DNA from: Psychrobium sp. MM17-31
GTDB taxonomy: Bacteria; Pseudomonadota; Gammaproteobacteria; Enterobacterales; Psychrobiaceae
Length of the DNA: 64,000 bases
Direction of reading: 5' to 3'
Assembly (NCBI RefSeq): GCF_022347785.1
Contig: NZ_JAKRGA010000001.1
Span: 310,001-374,000, forward strand
In this document: positions 1 through 9,305 of the stretch, piece after piece
Numbering within the stretch: position 1 is the first letter of the stretch
Layout: each line of letters begins with the position of its first letter
The notes under the pieces: model-generated
Told to the model about the DNA's origin: nothing
Seen by the model: the letters and a program-made list of their open reading frames with translations, nothing else
Databases searched by the model: none
Position numbers and translations under genes: made by a program

Positions 1-224
1 TCGCGCGTTTTAGACCGGTAATGCTAACCTCGCTAACGACATTCATTGGCTTGATGCCACTACTATTTGAGAAATCGACACAGGCGCAATTCTTGATCCC
101 AATGGCAGTATCACTGGCATTCGGTATTATCTTTGCGACCTTTATTACGCTCATCTTAGTGCCAATCAACTACGTGTTAGTTGAGAAAACACGCCTCGCC
201 TACACGCGGTTTGTTAGGGCCTGA
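1..224 (+). CDS. RND efflux permease, C-terminal end (partial)
   Basis: This is the last 74 codons of an inner-membrane RND transporter (AcrB/MexB/CusA superfamily), a proton-driven pump that works with a periplasmic adaptor and an outer-membrane channel. The reading frame is open from the left edge; the first full codon is at base 3. The residues [20 protein letters not shown] match the conserved segment at the start of the penultimate transmembrane helices. Two hydrophobic segments follow, and then a short basic cytoplasmic tail. The ATG at base 21 is internal, not a start. Substrate class cannot be told from this fragment. The gene is followed by a long hairpin-rich spacer. Confidence 0.85.
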   Translation, partial: ARFRPVMLTSLTTFIGLMPLLFEKSTQAQFLIPMAVSLAFGIIFATFITLILVPINYVLVEKTRLAYTRFVRA

Positions 225-252
225 TGATCTTTCGAGGATGAATTTTGTGCAA

Positions 253-440
253 TTGACAAGGCTGTTTCGCAAGGCATGAGGAGCGACGCCTAGTTTACCT
301 AGGCGAGCGACGAGAAACGCGGCGAAAATGTCTTGTCATTGCATCCAAAGGACAGCGTTTGTTCGTGATTTCTACTGCGTTATCGCCTGCTAGCTTAGCC
401 CACTAAGCGTCGCAGGCTCTGCCTTGTATAAAACCCGAAC
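253..440. repeat. Composite palindromic intergenic element
   Basis: The spacer after the RND gene contains two nested hairpins and no credible ORF. The first has outer arms TGACAAG (254-260) and CTTGTCA (332-338) and an inner perfect stem CGCCTAG/CTAGGCG (287-293 and 299-305). The inner stem is flanked on both sides by GAGCGACG. The second has outer arms GTTCG (361-365) and CGAAC (436-440), then GCCTGC/GCAGGC (385-390, 412-417) and CTTAG/CTAAG (394-398, 403-407). The layout resembles a REP- or MITE-like non-coding element. I saw no second copy in this window, so mobility is inference. Confidence 0.5.
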
Positions 441-499
441 AATTCGCTGCAAAAACCTTCTCCAAAGACCAACAGGCCCTATTAGCTGATGAAACAAAA

Positions 500-560
500 A
501 GAGCATTGTCATTAAAACGTAACATAATAACATTATGCTACGCAGCAATGAGAACGCTCT
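500..560. ncRNA. Long near-perfect hairpin, possible small RNA
   Basis: Outer arms at 500-513 and 547-560 pair at 12 of 14 positions, and inner arms CGTAACATAAT (518-528) and ATTATGCTACG (532-542) pair at 10 of 11. The result is a 61-nt stem-loop with a 3-nt apical loop. It lies 27 nt before a strong rho-independent terminator. This could be a short structured RNA ending at that terminator, the 3' end of the RND transcript, or a palindromic element. No promoter was convincingly identified. Confidence 0.35.
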
Positions 561-587
561 CTCTAATGACTGTTAACAGTTAATTGT

Positions 588-617
588 GGCTACCCAATTG
601 GGTAGCCTTTTTTTTTT
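588..617 (+). terminator. Rho-independent terminator
   Basis: A perfect 8-bp stem GGCTACCC/GGGTAGCC with an AATT loop is followed by ten T residues on the plus strand. It would end plus-strand transcription from the RND gene or from the hairpin at 500-560, just before the convergent minus-strand gene. Confidence 0.9.
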
Positions 618-636
618 GCCTGAGCTTTTTAGTTTT

Positions 637-1101
637 TTAAACCTGCTTAAACGTTATATTTTCAAGCTCATCTTTAGATAATATCGAACGTAAATATTGC
701 TCGATTTCGTTACCACTGCCATCGACGAAAAAGTCATAGCCATTGCCGTTACCATCAACAATCACCGACAAATAATCTTCGCGAATGCTAAATACAGATA
801 AGCGCGCCACTTCAAGTTCTACGCCCTGCTCTAATTTATAGCCGCCTTGCGGTTTACTTTTAAATACAACCTTATCGCCCTCCCTGCTAATTAAGACTGG
901 TAGAGCAAAATCTCCTGCACTTAGTTTGGCGTAATGACGTGCCCAATAGAACGAAGACAACGATATAACCAACATGCTGGCAATTCCTAATAATTGCCCG
1001 TCGTCCATGAAGAAATTGTAAGTACGTACTACTGCAACAATCCCTGTTAACGTGCCAAGGGCAATTAATGCATTTTGTCTTAATTTTCTTTTATTACTCA
1101 A
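637..1101 (-). CDS. Hypothetical small membrane protein
   Basis: A 154-residue protein I do not recognise. Residues 11-30 and about 38-56 are hydrophobic, consistent with two membrane helices close together. The remaining 95 residues are hydrophilic and probably form one compact cytoplasmic domain, rich in beta-prone stretches. Translation begins at TTG (1099-1101), with AGGA about 10 nt upstream on the minus strand; no better ATG is available. It is convergent with the RND pump and divergent from the downstream glycoside-hydrolase-like gene. No catalytic motif is visible. Confidence 0.65.
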   Translation of the reverse strand: MSNKRKLRQNALIALGTLTGIVAVVRTYNFFMDDGQLLGIASMLVISLSSFYWARHYAKLSAGDFALPVLISREGDKVVFKSKPQGGYKLEQGVELEVARLSVFSIREDYLSVIVDGNGNGYDFFVDGSGNEIEQYLRSILSKDELENITFKQV

Positions 1102-1245
1102 AACGATATTCCTATTATCTAAATCCAGCTATGTACTTTATGGACAAAAGTTACAAGAGGCAATTAACATTTATCAGATGGGTGAAATTTAAACGCTGCA
1201 CACCCGTTCTAATTCAACACTGTCTCACAAAAAACAATAACAATT

Positions 1246-3021
1246 ATGACAATCTCTCGCTGGCTGTTTTTATCATTCTCACTGCTATTAGTGGGATGTG
1301 GTGGTTCCTCAAGCTCTCAAACCACCACGCCAACACCAGAGCCAACACCGCCTGTATCGCCTGTCGTCGCGCCGCAAATAACTAATGCCGTTAGTGATAA
1401 ACAAACAACGGGGCGTTATCAGAAAATAGAATGGCAGCTTGATATTAACGCCAGCTATGACAACCCCTTTGATCAACGCCAAGTTTCTGTCAATGCTCGC
1501 TTTACCTCACCCGATAGTAAAACCCATGACATCAAAGGATATTGGGATATTAGACGCGGATGGATAGTGCGCTTTGCGCCGAATCAGATTGGCAGCTGGC
1601 GAGTCAATTTCTCCGTTACTACACCTAATCAACAAAGCGCTGAAGTAAATCAGCAGTTTAATGTCACAGCATCAAACGAAAAAGGCATTATCCAAATTGC
1701 TAACCAGATAGATGCTACGTATTCACCCCGCTATTTCATGCATCAAGACGGCAGCGAATTCTACGGCATTGGCCACAGCGACGCCTTTTCAATCTTTAGA
1801 AACTCAGATACCGCCGACAGATTATTTGCTCGTATGAAAACCGCCAATGAAAACTATTTTATGTGGTGGCCGTTCTTCTATTTTTCGATGGTTGAAACCA
1901 ATTACAACAACTTTAATTTGCAAAATACTGAGATGATTGACGAGGTCATTGAAAAAACCGAACAAGCAGGACTGACTTTAGTTTTTACCCTATGGGATCA
2001 CTCACAGCTGAGAGATAACAATCATCCGTGGAGTGATGGCCGCTGGCATCGCAACAATGGATTTAATCTGCTCACCAGCGCCAATGAATTCTTTACCGAT
2101 GAAGAAGCGTGGCAATGGCAACAAAACTTGTACCGCTACATTATCGCCCGCTGGGGCCATAGCTCAGCCATCGCCATGTGGCAAACGGTGAGTGAAATAG
2201 ACGGCACCAATGCCTTTGAAAACAGCAATACGTGGCATCAGAAAATTAACGACTATTTCAAAGAAAACGATCCCTATCGCCATCCAATTACCGCTAGCAT
2301 GGCAGGCGATAAAACATGGCCGGAAGGCCATGCAGTGATGGACGTGCCGCAAGTTCATATCTACCGCGATTTACTCACCGACAAAAACGACGCCCGCTCA
2401 CCCGCAAAAGTCATCGAAAGCGCGTCAATCATCGCAGATTACACATCAAATATGTGGCAAGCACAGGCAAAACCAAATTGGATTGGCGAATTTGGAGTGA
2501 TTAACCATCCAGTCAATCAAGATGAAGACTATTACCCCGAAGTATTTCACAACGCCTTGTGGTCAGCCTTAGCCTCAGGCGCAGCCATGACGCCAGCAGA
2601 ATGGAATGACTTTTCCGACTGGGCACAAGTTACCGCTGAAATGACAACAACCTTGCAGCACTTTTCGACTTTTGTTGATCGGTTATCACTGGCCAAATGG
2701 AATCCGTCCCCACTTAACATCACCTCACCCAATGGCATCAAGGCATGGGGAATCGCCAGTGAGCAAGGCGGAATGATTTGGCTGCAAGATACAACACTGC
2801 AAGGTGAAAGTATTTCTAATATTCGATTACAACGCCAACCTACAGCGCCATTAACAATTGAACTCAACAATATGCCTGCGGGGGATTATCAGATCACGCC
2901 GTATAACACGCAACAAGGTGAGTTTCTCGCGCCAATATCGGTGACATGCCAAAACAGCATACCGTGTTTGATTACTGTGCCAGAGTTTTTGGGGGATTTG
3001 GGGTTATTGGTTACGAGATAA
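1246..3021 (+). CDS. Lipoprotein glycoside hydrolase-like, DUF5060 plus TIM barrel
   Basis: A 591-residue secreted protein. The N-terminus is a lipoprotein signal with lipobox L-V-G-C (Cys18), then a Ser/Thr/Pro linker to about residue 45. Residues 50-150 look like a DUF5060 immunoglobulin-like domain, with YWDIRRGWIVRFAPNQIGSW typical of that family. The rest resembles a cellulase-like (beta/alpha)8 barrel. Candidate catalytic acids are Glu317 in MWQTVSEIDG (acid/base) and Glu415 in WIGEFGV (nucleophile), about 98 residues apart as in clan GH-A enzymes. DUF5060 proteins often act in polysaccharide utilisation, but no polysaccharide cluster surrounds this gene, so the substrate is unknown. 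Exposure on the outer membrane is inferred from the lipobox. Confidence 0.75.
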   Translation: MTISRWLFLSFSLLLVGCGGSSSSQTTTPTPEPTPPVSPVVAPQITNAVSDKQTTGRYQKIEWQLDINASYDNPFDQRQVSVNARFTSPDSKTHDIKGYWDIRRGWIVRFAPNQIGSWRVNFSVTTPNQQSAEVNQQFNVTASNEKGIIQIANQIDATYSPRYFMHQDGSEFYGIGHSDAFSIFRNSDTADRLFARMKTANENYFMWWPFFYFSMVETNYNNFNLQNTEMIDEVIEKTEQAGLTLVFTLWDHSQLRDNNHPWSDGRWHRNNGFNLLTSANEFFTDEEAWQWQQNLYRYIIARWGHSSAIAMWQTVSEIDGTNAFENSNTWHQKINDYFKENDPYRHPITASMAGDKTWPEGHAVMDVPQVHIYRDLLTDKNDARSPAKVIESASIIADYTSNMWQAQAKPNWIGEFGVINHPVNQDEDYYPEVFHNALWSALASGAAMTPAEWNDFSDWAQVTAEMTTTLQHFSTFVDRLSLAKWNPSPLNITSPNGIKAWGIASEQGGMIWLQDTTLQGESISNIRLQRQPTAPLTIELNNMPAGDYQITPYNTQQGEFLAPISVTCQNSIPCLITVPEFLGDLGLLVTR

Positions 3022-3111
3022 AGCAGTGTCATAAAGATGTGGCTTTAAAAGATCATTTCTGAGCCTAGGCAGTAAAATTATGGATATTAAATATCTATAA
3101 CAGAATTTAAT

Positions 3112-3642
3112 TTACTCTTTCTGTGGAAATAAAAAACCATTGCTTGATGTACTAATATAAAGACGCCTTGATAGTTGGTTGTGTGAATTAGTAATGAAGC
3201 CCATTAGTCCATGATCATAAGAATATAGAAATTCATTACTTAGACTGCTCGAAAGAGAATCTTTTTGTGTACTTTCAATAACAAAAACTTCTATATCAAC
3301 TCCTAGAATCTTCAAAAAGGTCTTTTCCTTAGTTTTGTATCTGATATCTTCTTTTTCCCAAACTGCATTGATTTTGGGTGGGATCTTAGGAATAGCGAAC
3401 TGAAGGGCTTCAGCTCTAAAACAAAAAATAAGTTCTGTACTACAAACCTCAATACTTTCAACAACATCATAAGATTCGATGCCCCAGCCGTAACGAAACT
3501 TCTTTAATTTGATGATATCTTTAGAGCCATTCACTACTGAATTCTCTATATTAATATAACTATATGAATCAGTGGTTTTAATTTCGCTAGATAAAGTCAC
3601 TTGTGTAAAAAATAGTATTCCAAGAGCAATAAGTACTTTCAA
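3112..3642 (-). CDS. Hypothetical secreted protein, AT-rich gene
   Basis: The frame is open to a GTG at 3684. A TTG at 3640-3642 has AAGGA about 10 nt upstream and begins MKVLIALGILFF, a good signal peptide with likely cleavage near SSE, so I prefer that start (176 residues). The mature part has no family I recognise; it is rich in Lys, Ser and aromatic residues and has two close Cys (VCSTELIFC) that may pair. Base composition is clearly more AT-rich than the flanking genes, which suggests recent acquisition. It stands alone on the minus strand between two plus-strand genes. Confidence 0.55.
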   Translation of the reverse strand: MKVLIALGILFFTQVTLSSEIKTTDSYSYINIENSVVNGSKDIIKLKKFRYGWGIESYDVVESIEVCSTELIFCFRAEALQFAIPKIPPKINAVWEKEDIRYKTKEKTFLKILGVDIEVFVIESTQKDSLSSSLSNEFLYSYDHGLMGFITNSHNQLSRRLYISTSSNGFLFPQKE

Positions 3643-3957
3643 AATTGTCAGATCCTTTTGGAGCGCTTTGTAAGCATAAAGCACAAATATCTCATTGATT
3701 CAATTCAAGTACAAACAATCCCAATACAATTCAGTAAATAAAGAGAGAAAGACTCTGCTTAGTTTATAAATAGAAAAGATGTGAATTTAGAAACTATCAA
3801 ATCCTAGTCCGCGCCTAGAAGAATTCGTATTGACTCAATATCTAAAAACACACAACAAATTTGCACTTTCAGAATCTTCTAATAGGCTTAAATAAGAACA
3901 AATTATTAGTGTGTGTTTGATACTAGGTATCAAGTTGGTCAAATGCGGAGGTGGAAT
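3643..3957. other. AT-rich spacer without recognised genes
   Basis: About 315 bases between two divergent genes. The stretch is AT-rich and holds no ORF I would defend, no strong hairpin and no recognisable operator. Its only clear signal is the GGAGG at 3947-3951 that serves the pilin gene. Confidence 0.5.
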
Positions 3958-4503
3958 ATGTACACCAAAGCTAAGGGATATACGCTTATTGAACTCATCA
4001 TTGTCATTATTGTATTAGCAATAATTGCAGTATCGGCCTACTCACGCTATGTCGATATTACAACCGAAGCGCGAATTGCGACAAATCAGGGTATAGCGCA
4101 GAGCTTTGATTCTGCAGTGTCATCTGCCAACATTCGCTGGCGCATAGAAGGCTCTCCGGGACGTATCCAAAACCTTGGTGTATTTGGTGAAGAGGTTCTA
4201 GATTTCAACAGCTCTGGCTGGCCTATCGGCGTTAATAAAGGCTCTCGCAACGATAATATTGGACGCGGAACATTGGGATGTACTTCGGTTTGGAACTACA
4301 TCATGAATGACTCACCGCTGTCATCAGAATCAGCAGACACCGATTATCAATCATATCGACATAGTGGTAATTCCCAATGTTCCTACATTCTACGTACCAA
4401 TGGCGACACCGCGGGACGTACCGCTGCAGAATTAGGCATTCGATATAATTCCACCGACGGCAGTGTTACTGCTTGTGGGCAGTTAGTTGGGTCAAATTGC
4501 TAG
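3958..4503 (+). CDS. Type IV pilin-like protein (prepilin)
   Basis: The start is ATG at 3958, since GGAGG at 3947-3951 sits 6 nt upstream; the frame is open from 3913 but an earlier start would put 15 extra residues before the leader. The short basic leader MYTKAKG ends in the prepilin peptidase site, followed by YTLIELIIVIIVLAIIAV, with Glu at mature position +5 and a hydrophobic N-terminal helix. The 181-residue length and the Cys pairs near the C-terminus (CTSVW, QCSY, TACG, SNC) fit MSHA-type or general pilins. No other pilus gene is nearby, so it is an orphan relying on a secretion or assembly machine elsewhere. It is cleaved and N-methylated at the inner membrane, by family precedent. 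Confidence 0.8.
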   Translation: MYTKAKGYTLIELIIVIIVLAIIAVSAYSRYVDITTEARIATNQGIAQSFDSAVSSANIRWRIEGSPGRIQNLGVFGEEVLDFNSSGWPIGVNKGSRNDNIGRGTLGCTSVWNYIMNDSPLSSESADTDYQSYRHSGNSQCSYILRTNGDTAGRTAAELGIRYNSTDGSVTACGQLVGSNC

Positions 4504-4682
4504 AGACTAGCGAAATCAAAGACAACACAGATGATAGGCACAAAGAGCCTAATGAGTAAAAGGCATCCTATAACAATTATTGCTGGTGTAGATGAGTTAT
4601 TTTACACGTTAGCCTAATGCACTAATTATGAAACTTATGCTTTAATTCCTCATACTCAACATGACTAAACAAGAAAATCTCT

Positions 4683-5345
4683 ATGGAATACTTCGGCGTC
4701 ATTAACTACGTTACTTATGTCATCGGCGCGATACTTATCGTATTATTACCCGGTCCTAATTCGCTTTATGTCTTGTCACTCGCCGCACAGCATGGGCAGA
4801 AGGTAAGTTGGTCAGCGGTTGCTGGTGTCTTTTTAGGTGATTCATTACTCATGTTAGCAACGGCGCTGGGAGCCGTGACATTATTAACCACCTATCCTGC
4901 CCTATTTATGATTATCAAATATGCCGGCGCAGCCTATCTTGTTTATATCGGCTATAACCTATTAACAAATGCGCTAAAAACATGGCGTCAGAGCAACTCA
5001 TCTATCGACATCCATGTACAGAATACTAATCACATTTCAGGCAAAAAAGCCTTTAACAAAGCATTGTTGATGAGCCTACTTAATCCGAAAGCGATTCTAT
5101 TTTTCCTGTCTTTCTTCGTGCAATTTGTTGATCCGCAATATTCACAACCAATAGTACCTTTCTTGATCCTCGCACTTACGTTGCAAGTTTTTAGTTTGCT
5201 CTATTTAGCAACACTGATTTATGCAGGCTCGACCCTAGCCCATTTATTTAGAAAACATAAAAAAGTCTCAGCGCTATCTGGTGCTGGAGCAGGCAGTGGC
5301 TTTATTGCCTTTGCGGCTAAGTTAGCATTTGCAAATGCTAACTAA
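4683..5345 (+). CDS. leuE: Leucine efflux protein LeuE (LysE/RhtB family)
   Basis: A 220-residue inner-membrane exporter with about six hydrophobic segments. It aligns along its full length, from memory, with E. coli LeuE: GVxNYxTYxxGAIxIVLxPGPN at the N-terminus, GVFxGDxxLM in the middle, and LLNPKAILFFLSFFVQFVD in the second half. LysE/RhtB proteins export amino acids by proton exchange; LeuE handles leucine and related amino acids. It stands alone, 164 bases upstream of metH, and is not covered by the MetJ operator. Substrate is inferred from similarity. Confidence 0.85.
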   Translation: MEYFGVINYVTYVIGAILIVLLPGPNSLYVLSLAAQHGQKVSWSAVAGVFLGDSLLMLATALGAVTLLTTYPALFMIIKYAGAAYLVYIGYNLLTNALKTWRQSNSSIDIHVQNTNHISGKKAFNKALLMSLLNPKAILFFLSFFVQFVDPQYSQPIVPFLILALTLQVFSLLYLATLIYAGSTLAHLFRKHKKVSALSGAGAGSGFIAFAAKLAFANAN

Positions 5346-5433
5346 CCCAAGCCCCACTTAATTAATCCACCAAATTTGCTAAGTTATAACAAATAACACT
5401 CGTCATATTGCAATAACCGTTGTAGTATGACGA

Positions 5434-5457
5434 AAACGTCTAGACGTCCAAACGTCT
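5434..5457 (+). promoter_or_regulatory. Three tandem MetJ boxes upstream of metH
   Basis: Three contiguous 8-bp boxes AAACGTCT, AGACGTCC and AAACGTCT each match the met-box consensus AGACGTCT at 6-7 of 8 positions. MetJ binds cooperatively to at least two adjacent boxes with S-adenosylmethionine as corepressor. The array ends 52 bases before the metH ATG, suitable for promoter occlusion. Confidence 0.88.
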
Positions 5458-5509
5458 AATACGTGTAAATCTTTACCATTTCAATGTATAGCAGTTAGGG
5501 TTATTTGTT

Positions 5510-8500
5510 ATGAGCCGTCAATCTAGTACTAACACAAAGAGTCATTTAAAAAGTCAGTTACAAGAGATACTTCAAGATCGCATTATGATCTTAGACGGCG
5601 CTATGGGTACCATGATTCAAGCGCATGATTTTAATGAAGAAGACTTTCGCGGCGAACGCTTTAAAGATTGGCCCTGTGCGATCAAAGGCAACAATGACCT
5701 ATTATCGATAACTCAAAGCGAAGCGATTAAAGACATTCACCGTCAATATTTCGCGGCTGGCGCTGACATCGTTGAAACCAACACCTTTAACGCCACCACT
5801 ATTGCGATGGCGGATTATGAGATGGAATCTATTTCGCGTGAAATCAATTATGTTTCCGCGAAAATAGCCCGTGAAGTGGCGGATGAATTTGCGATTAGCG
5901 AGCCTGAGAAACCGCGTTTTGTGGCAGGTGTACTTGGCCCAACCAACCGTACTTGTAGTATTTCGCCGGATGTCAATGACCCCGGCTTTCGTAACATTAC
6001 CTTCAATCAGCTAGTTGAGGCCTATCGCGAATCAGCGCTTGCACTAATTGAAGGCGGCAGTGACATTTTGATGGTAGAAACCATCTTCGACACGCTAAAC
6101 GCCAAGGCCTGTTTGTTTGCCATTGAAAGCGTGTTTGACGACATTGGTTTTAAATTGCCAGTGATGATTTCTGGCACCATTACCGATGCCTCAGGCCGTA
6201 CCCTCACCGGACAAACGACCGAAGCATTCTACAACTCACTACGTCACGTTGAACCAATCTCGATTGGCCTTAACTGTGCCCTTGGCCCAGCGGAATTACG
6301 CCAATATGTAGAAGAATTATCACGTATCAGTGAATTTCCAGTAAGTGCCCATCCCAATGCTGGCCTGCCGAACGAATTTGGCGGCTATGATCTCGATGCT
6401 ATTGAAATGGCGGGCTACATTAACGAATGGGCGCAAAGCGGCTTTTTAAATATCGTTGGTGGTTGTTGTGGTACCACGCCATTGCACATTCAAAAAATCA
6501 GTGAAGCATTAAACAGCACCGCGCCGCGTCAGCTGCCAGAAGTCAATGTAGCTTGTCGCCTGTCAGGGCTTGAGCCATATAATATCTTTGAAGATTCGCT
6601 TTATACCAACGTGGGTGAACGTACTAACGTTACTGGCTCGGCGCGCTTTTTACGTCTTATTAAAGAAGAAGATTACACCACGGCATTAGAAGTAGCGCTA
6701 CACCAAGTAGAAGCTGGAGCGCAAATCATCGATATCAACATGGATGAAGGCATGCTCGATGCCAAAGCAGCCATGACGCGCTTCTTAAACCTCATTGCCT
6801 CAGAGCCTGAGATTTCTCGCGTACCTATTATGATTGATTCGTCTAAATGGGACGTTATCGAAGCCGGCCTGCAATGCGTGCAAGGTAAATGCGTAGTGAA
6901 CTCGATTTCTCTTAAAGAAGGCGAAGAAGAGTTTATTAAACAAGCCACGCTTATTAAGCGTTACGGCGCAGCCACAATCGTGATGGCGTTTGATGAAGAC
7001 GGCCAAGCCGATACTTATGAGCGCAAAGTAGAAATTTGTCAGCGCGCTTATGACGTACTGACCCAAAAAGTAGACTTCCCACCAGAAGACATTATTTTCG
7101 ATCCTAATATTTTCGCGATTGCCACTGGTATCGAAGAGCACAATAATTATGCGGTAGACTTTATTGAGGCTACCCGTTTTATACGCGAAAACTTGCCTCA
7201 CGCGGGTGTGTCAGGCGGTGTGTCTAACGTCTCATTCTCTTTCCGTGGCAATAATCCAGTGCGTGAAGCCATCCACGGCGTATTTTTATATCACGCCATT
7301 AAAGCTGGCATGAACATGGGGATTGTAAATGCCGCGCAACTGGCAATTTACGATGATATCCCAGCCGATTTAAAAGACGCGGTGGAATATGCAGTGCTTA
7401 ATCACGGCGAAGATGCCACCGAGAAACTGCTCGAAGTCGCCGAAGAATATCGCAACGCGGGCAGCAAATCGAAAACCCATGTTCAAGATTTATCGTGGCG
7501 CGAACTGCCAGTTAACGAGCGACTAGCCCACTCGTTAGTTAAAGGCATTACAGAATATATCGACGAAGATACCGAAGCGGCGCGCGTGATGTTCGACAAA
7601 CCGATTGAGGTTATCGAAGGGCCATTAATGGATGGCATGAACATCGTTGGCGACCTTTTTGGCTCTGGCAAAATGTTCTTACCGCAAGTAGTAAAATCAG
7701 CCCGTGTAATGAAACAAGCGGTGGCCTACCTCAACCCATTTATCGAGGCAGAAAAAACACCCGGCCAATCCAACGGCAAAGTGGTGATGGCAACCGTTAA
7801 AGGTGATGTGCACGACATCGGCAAAAATATCGTTGGCATCGTATTGCAATGTAACGGCTACGAAGTGTTTGATTTAGGGGTGATGGTAAGCGTTGAAGAC
7901 ATTATTAAATGCGTTAAAGAAAACGATGCTGACGTTATCGGCTTATCAGGCCTGATCACGCCATCGCTGGATGAAATGGTGCACAACGTAAAAGCCTTTA
8001 CTCGTGAAGGCATTGATGTGCCAGTACTGATTGGCGGTGCGACCTGTTCGAAAATTCACACCGCCGTGAAAATTGCGCCTCACTATGAATACGGCGCACT
8101 TTATGTGGCGGATGCCTCACGCAGCGTACCAATTGTAACGCGTTTAATTAGCGATAAAACGCGCAAAGCCTGCATTGATGAGCATTATCAAGAATACGAT
8201 GTAATGCGTGAAAAACGTCTCGCGCAAGGGAATCGCAAAACACTTGTGAGCATCGAACAAGCGCGTGAGAATCGCTGCACTTTTGATTATGAAAACAATC
8301 CACCAGCTAAACCTAATGTACTTGGCAAACAGGTATTTGACGATTATCCATTAGAGAATTTACTCGATCGCATTGACTGGACACCGTTTTTCCGCTCGTG
8401 GGAGCTACACGGTAAATTCCCGAAAATTCTAGAGGATAAAGTTGTTGGTGAAGAAGCCACTAAACTCTTTGCCGATGCACAGGAAATGCTTAAAAAGATC

Positions 8501-9229
8501 GTCGATGAGAAATGGTTAACAGCACGCGGTGTAATTGGCTTATACCCTGCTAATAGCGTTAATTACGACGATATCGAAATTTACAGTGATGAGTCACGCT
8601 CAGAAGTTTTAATGACTACCCATCACTTGCGTCAGCAATTAGAGCGTGTAGGTGGCAATCACAACTATGCCCTTTCCGATTTTGTTGCCCCGAAAGATTC
8701 CGGTGTGCCTGATTACATGGGTGGCTTTGCGGTCACCGCAGGTATTGGTATCGACGAGCACGTTGAACGCTTTGAGGCCGCCAACGATGATTACAGTGCT
8801 ATTATGCTTAAATCCCTTGCAGATCGCCTCGCCGAAGCCTTTGCAGAGCACATGCATGAGCGCGTACGTAAAGAGTTCTGGGGCTATGCCAGCGATGAAA
8901 CGCTCGATAACGAAGCGCTTATCAAGGAGAAGTACAAAGGTATTCGCCCTGCGCCGGGTTATCCCGCCTGTCCAGATCACACTGAAAAAGCGCTGTTGTG
9001 GGAGTTATTAACGCCAGATCAAGATATCGACCTTAATATCACCGAAAGCTTTGCCATGTTCCCAACAGCAGCTGTATCGGGTTGGTACTTTGCTCACCCA
9101 GAATCACGTTACTTTGGAGTTAGCGATATTAAAAAAGATCAGGTAGAAGATTACGCCAAACGCAAAGGCATGAGTTTGCAAGAAGCTGAACGTTGGTTAG
9201 CGCCTAATCTGAGTTACGATCCAGAGTAA
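5510..9229 (+). CDS. metH: Cobalamin-dependent methionine synthase MetH
   Basis: A 1239-residue full-length MetH (E. coli 1227) that transfers the methyl group of 5-methyltetrahydrofolate to homocysteine through methylcobalamin in the cytoplasm. Domains in order: homocysteine-binding with zinc ligands Cys256, Cys319 and Cys320; pterin-binding from about 360 (GERTNVTGS); B12 cap near 655-745; cobalamin-binding with DVHDIGKN, the lower ligand being His768; and the AdoMet reactivation domain from about 910, with [12 protein letters not shown]. All key residues are present and offset by +9 from E. coli. It is monocistronic, preceded by three MetJ boxes and followed by a strong hairpin, so repression by methionine/AdoMet is expected. 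Confidence 0.98.
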   Translation: MSRQSSTNTKSHLKSQLQEILQDRIMILDGAMGTMIQAHDFNEEDFRGERFKDWPCAIKGNNDLLSITQSEAIKDIHRQYFAAGADIVETNTFNATTIAMADYEMESISREINYVSAKIAREVADEFAISEPEKPRFVAGVLGPTNRTCSISPDVNDPGFRNITFNQLVEAYRESALALIEGGSDILMVETIFDTLNAKACLFAIESVFDDIGFKLPVMISGTITDASGRTLTGQTTEAFYNSLRHVEPISIGLNCALGPAELRQYVEELSRISEFPVSAHPNAGLPNEFGGYDLDAIEMAGYINEWAQSGFLNIVGGCCGTTPLHIQKISEALNSTAPRQLPEVNVACRLSGLEPYNIFEDSLYTNVGERTNVTGSARFLRLIKEEDYTTALEVALHQVEAGAQIIDINMDEGMLDAKAAMTRFLNLIASEPEISRVPIMIDSSKWDVIEAGLQCVQGKCVVNSISLKEGEEEFIKQATLIKRYGAATIVMAFDEDGQADTYERKVEICQRAYDVLTQKVDFPPEDIIFDPNIFAIATGIEEHNNYAVDFIEATRFIRENLPHAGVSGGVSNVSFSFRGNNPVREAIHGVFLYHAIKAGMNMGIVNAAQLAIYDDIPADLKDAVEYAVLNHGEDATEKLLEVAEEYRNAGSKSKTHVQDLSWRELPVNERLAHSLVKGITEYIDEDTEAARVMFDKPIEVIEGPLMDGMNIVGDLFGSGKMFLPQVVKSARVMKQAVAYLNPFIEAEKTPGQSNGKVVMATVKGDVHDIGKNIVGIVLQCNGYEVFDLGVMVSVEDIIKCVKENDADVIGLSGLITPSLDEMVHNVKAFTREGIDVPVLIGGATCSKIHTAVKIAPHYEYGALYVADASRSVPIVTRLISDKTRKACIDEHYQEYDVMREKRLAQGNRKTLVSIEQARENRCTFDYENNPPAKPNVLGKQVFDDYPLENLLDRIDWTPFFRSWELHGKFPKILEDKVVGEEATKLFADAQEMLKKIVDEKWLTARGVIGLYPANSVNYDDIEIYSDESRSEVLMTTHHLRQQLERVGGNHNYALSDFVAPKDSGVPDYMGGFAVTAGIGIDEHVERFEAANDDYSAIMLKSLADRLAEAFAEHMHERVRKEFWGYASDETLDNEALIKEKYKGIRPAPGYPACPDHTEKALLWELLTPDQDIDLNITESFAMFPTAAVSGWYFAHPESRYFGVSDIKKDQVEDYAKRKGMSLQEAERWLAPNLSYDPE

Positions 9230-9232
9230 TCG

Positions 9233-9260
9233 ATATTCCCCCTAAGTGAAGGGGGAATAT
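9233..9260 (+). terminator. metH terminator hairpin
   Basis: A perfect 10-bp stem ATATTCCCCC/GGGGGAATAT with an 8-nt loop begins 3 bases after the metH stop. It is followed by a short AT-rich run (AAATTTATTT), so the U-tract is weak but the stem is strong. Confidence 0.7.
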
Positions 9261-9305
9261 AAATTTATTTAAACATTAACGATGCTATTGATATGTGAAG
9301 AACCA

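Noticed and set aside
1068-1385. 105-codon plus-strand open frame overlapping the start of the glycoside-hydrolase-like gene
   Set aside because: It overlaps two better genes, and its product is a low-quality sequence without domain or signal features.
6800-7201. 133-codon open frame antisense within metH
   Set aside because: It is a shadow of the conserved metH coding sequence, with no independent start signal or family features.
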